Of a stretch of 5,727 nt of DNA, positions 5,489 through 5,727 are shown one piece after another. The notes under the pieces were generated by a model. It was not told the origin of the DNA. It was given only the letters and a program-made list of their open reading frames with translations, and did no database searches. The stretch lies in NCBI GenBank assembly GCA_007127655.1, contig SKYX01000400.1, forward strand, positions 1-5,727, read 5' to 3'. The position numbers and the translations under genes are program-made. Source of the stretch: Desulfonatronum sp. Its GTDB lineage: Bacteria > Desulfobacterota > Desulfovibrionia > Desulfovibrionales > Desulfonatronaceae. The stretch's first letter is position 1. Each line of letters begins with the position of its first letter.

Positions 5489-5512
5489 CACGGCCCAGCA
5501 TGGAGGTAGACT

Positions 5513-5727
5513 GTGAGCACATTCCCTTTTTGGATCGGATTCGGCGACATTCATGAACAGACCGGCAATGTCCGCCTGCTCCCGGAGCTGGCCGAAGCCG
5601 CCGCGGTCCTGGTCAGCGGGGACCTGACCAACCGGGGCAAGAAGCCCGCGGCGGAGCGCATCCTGGAACAAATTCGGAAAATCAATCCGAGAATCTATGC
5701 CCAGATCGGCAACATGGATTATCCGGA
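5513..5727 (+). CDS. Metallophosphoesterase, N-terminal part (3' truncated)
   Basis: The first 71 residues of a calcineurin-like phosphoesterase; the window ends inside the gene. The metal-binding motifs appear in order: GDIH at 11-14 (D12, H14), SGDLTN at 35-40 (D37) and GNMD at 66-69 (N67, with Asp where many relatives have His). The G-N-x-D form is typical of the small YfcE-like or archaeal-type members. The start is GTG at 5513, with GGAGG 6 nt before it; no in-frame ATG fits as well. GC content returns to the high level of the rest of the window. The substrate cannot be told. The short gap to the beta-barrel gene permits cotranscription. Confidence 0.92.
   Translation, partial: MSTFPFWIGFGDIHEQTGNVRLLPELAEAAAVLVSGDLTNRGKKPAAERILEQIRKINPRIYAQIGNMDYP

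Overview
This window looks like chromosomal DNA from a GC-rich Gram-negative bacterium. A sulfate-reducing member of the Desulfovibrionales (Desulfobacterota) is my best guess. That rests on the overall gene style, a YkgJ-type cysteine-cluster protein, and a Trm112 protein next to a trehalose-phosphatase-like HAD enzyme. It is inference, because no rRNA or other marker gene is present. No rRNA, tRNA, CRISPR array, transposase or integrase was seen.

Layout. (1) Positions 1-1043, plus strand: the 3' end of a polar amino-acid ABC transporter ATPase, then the complete permease of the same system. A perfect-stem hairpin at 1086-1129 closes the operon and lies between it and a converging minus-strand gene. 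(2) Positions 1143-1391, minus strand: an 82-residue protein whose predicted layout, an N-terminal helix followed by a short five-stranded barrel, resembles Hfq/LSm proteins. (3) Positions 1392-1739: a long divergent intergenic region with several dyads and a 10-bp direct repeat. (4) Positions 1740-2315, plus strand: a YkgJ-family cysteine-cluster protein. (5) Positions 2384-2458: a 75-nt near-palindrome between two converging genes. (6) Positions 2463-2708, minus strand: an unrecognised 81-residue protein with a very strong Shine-Dalgarno sequence and a candidate sigma-28 (FliA) promoter. (7) Positions 2884-4386, plus strand: a HAD-superfamily phosphatase with a long N-terminal extension, then a Trm112-family zinc-ribbon protein. 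(8) Positions 4487-5488, plus strand: a secreted outer-membrane beta-barrel protein that is visibly more AT-rich than its neighbours. (9) Position 5513 to the end: the N-terminal part of a metallophosphoesterase, cut by the window edge.

How they work together. The ATPase and permease form one importer. The HAD enzyme and Trm112 probably share a transcript. The beta-barrel gene may be an acquired insertion that now sits 24 nt upstream of the metallophosphoesterase. I see no multi-gene defence or mobile system. The most interesting items are the Hfq-like small protein, the FliA-type promoter in front of the 81-residue orphan, the operator-like repeat set upstream of the YkgJ gene and the 75-nt hairpin.
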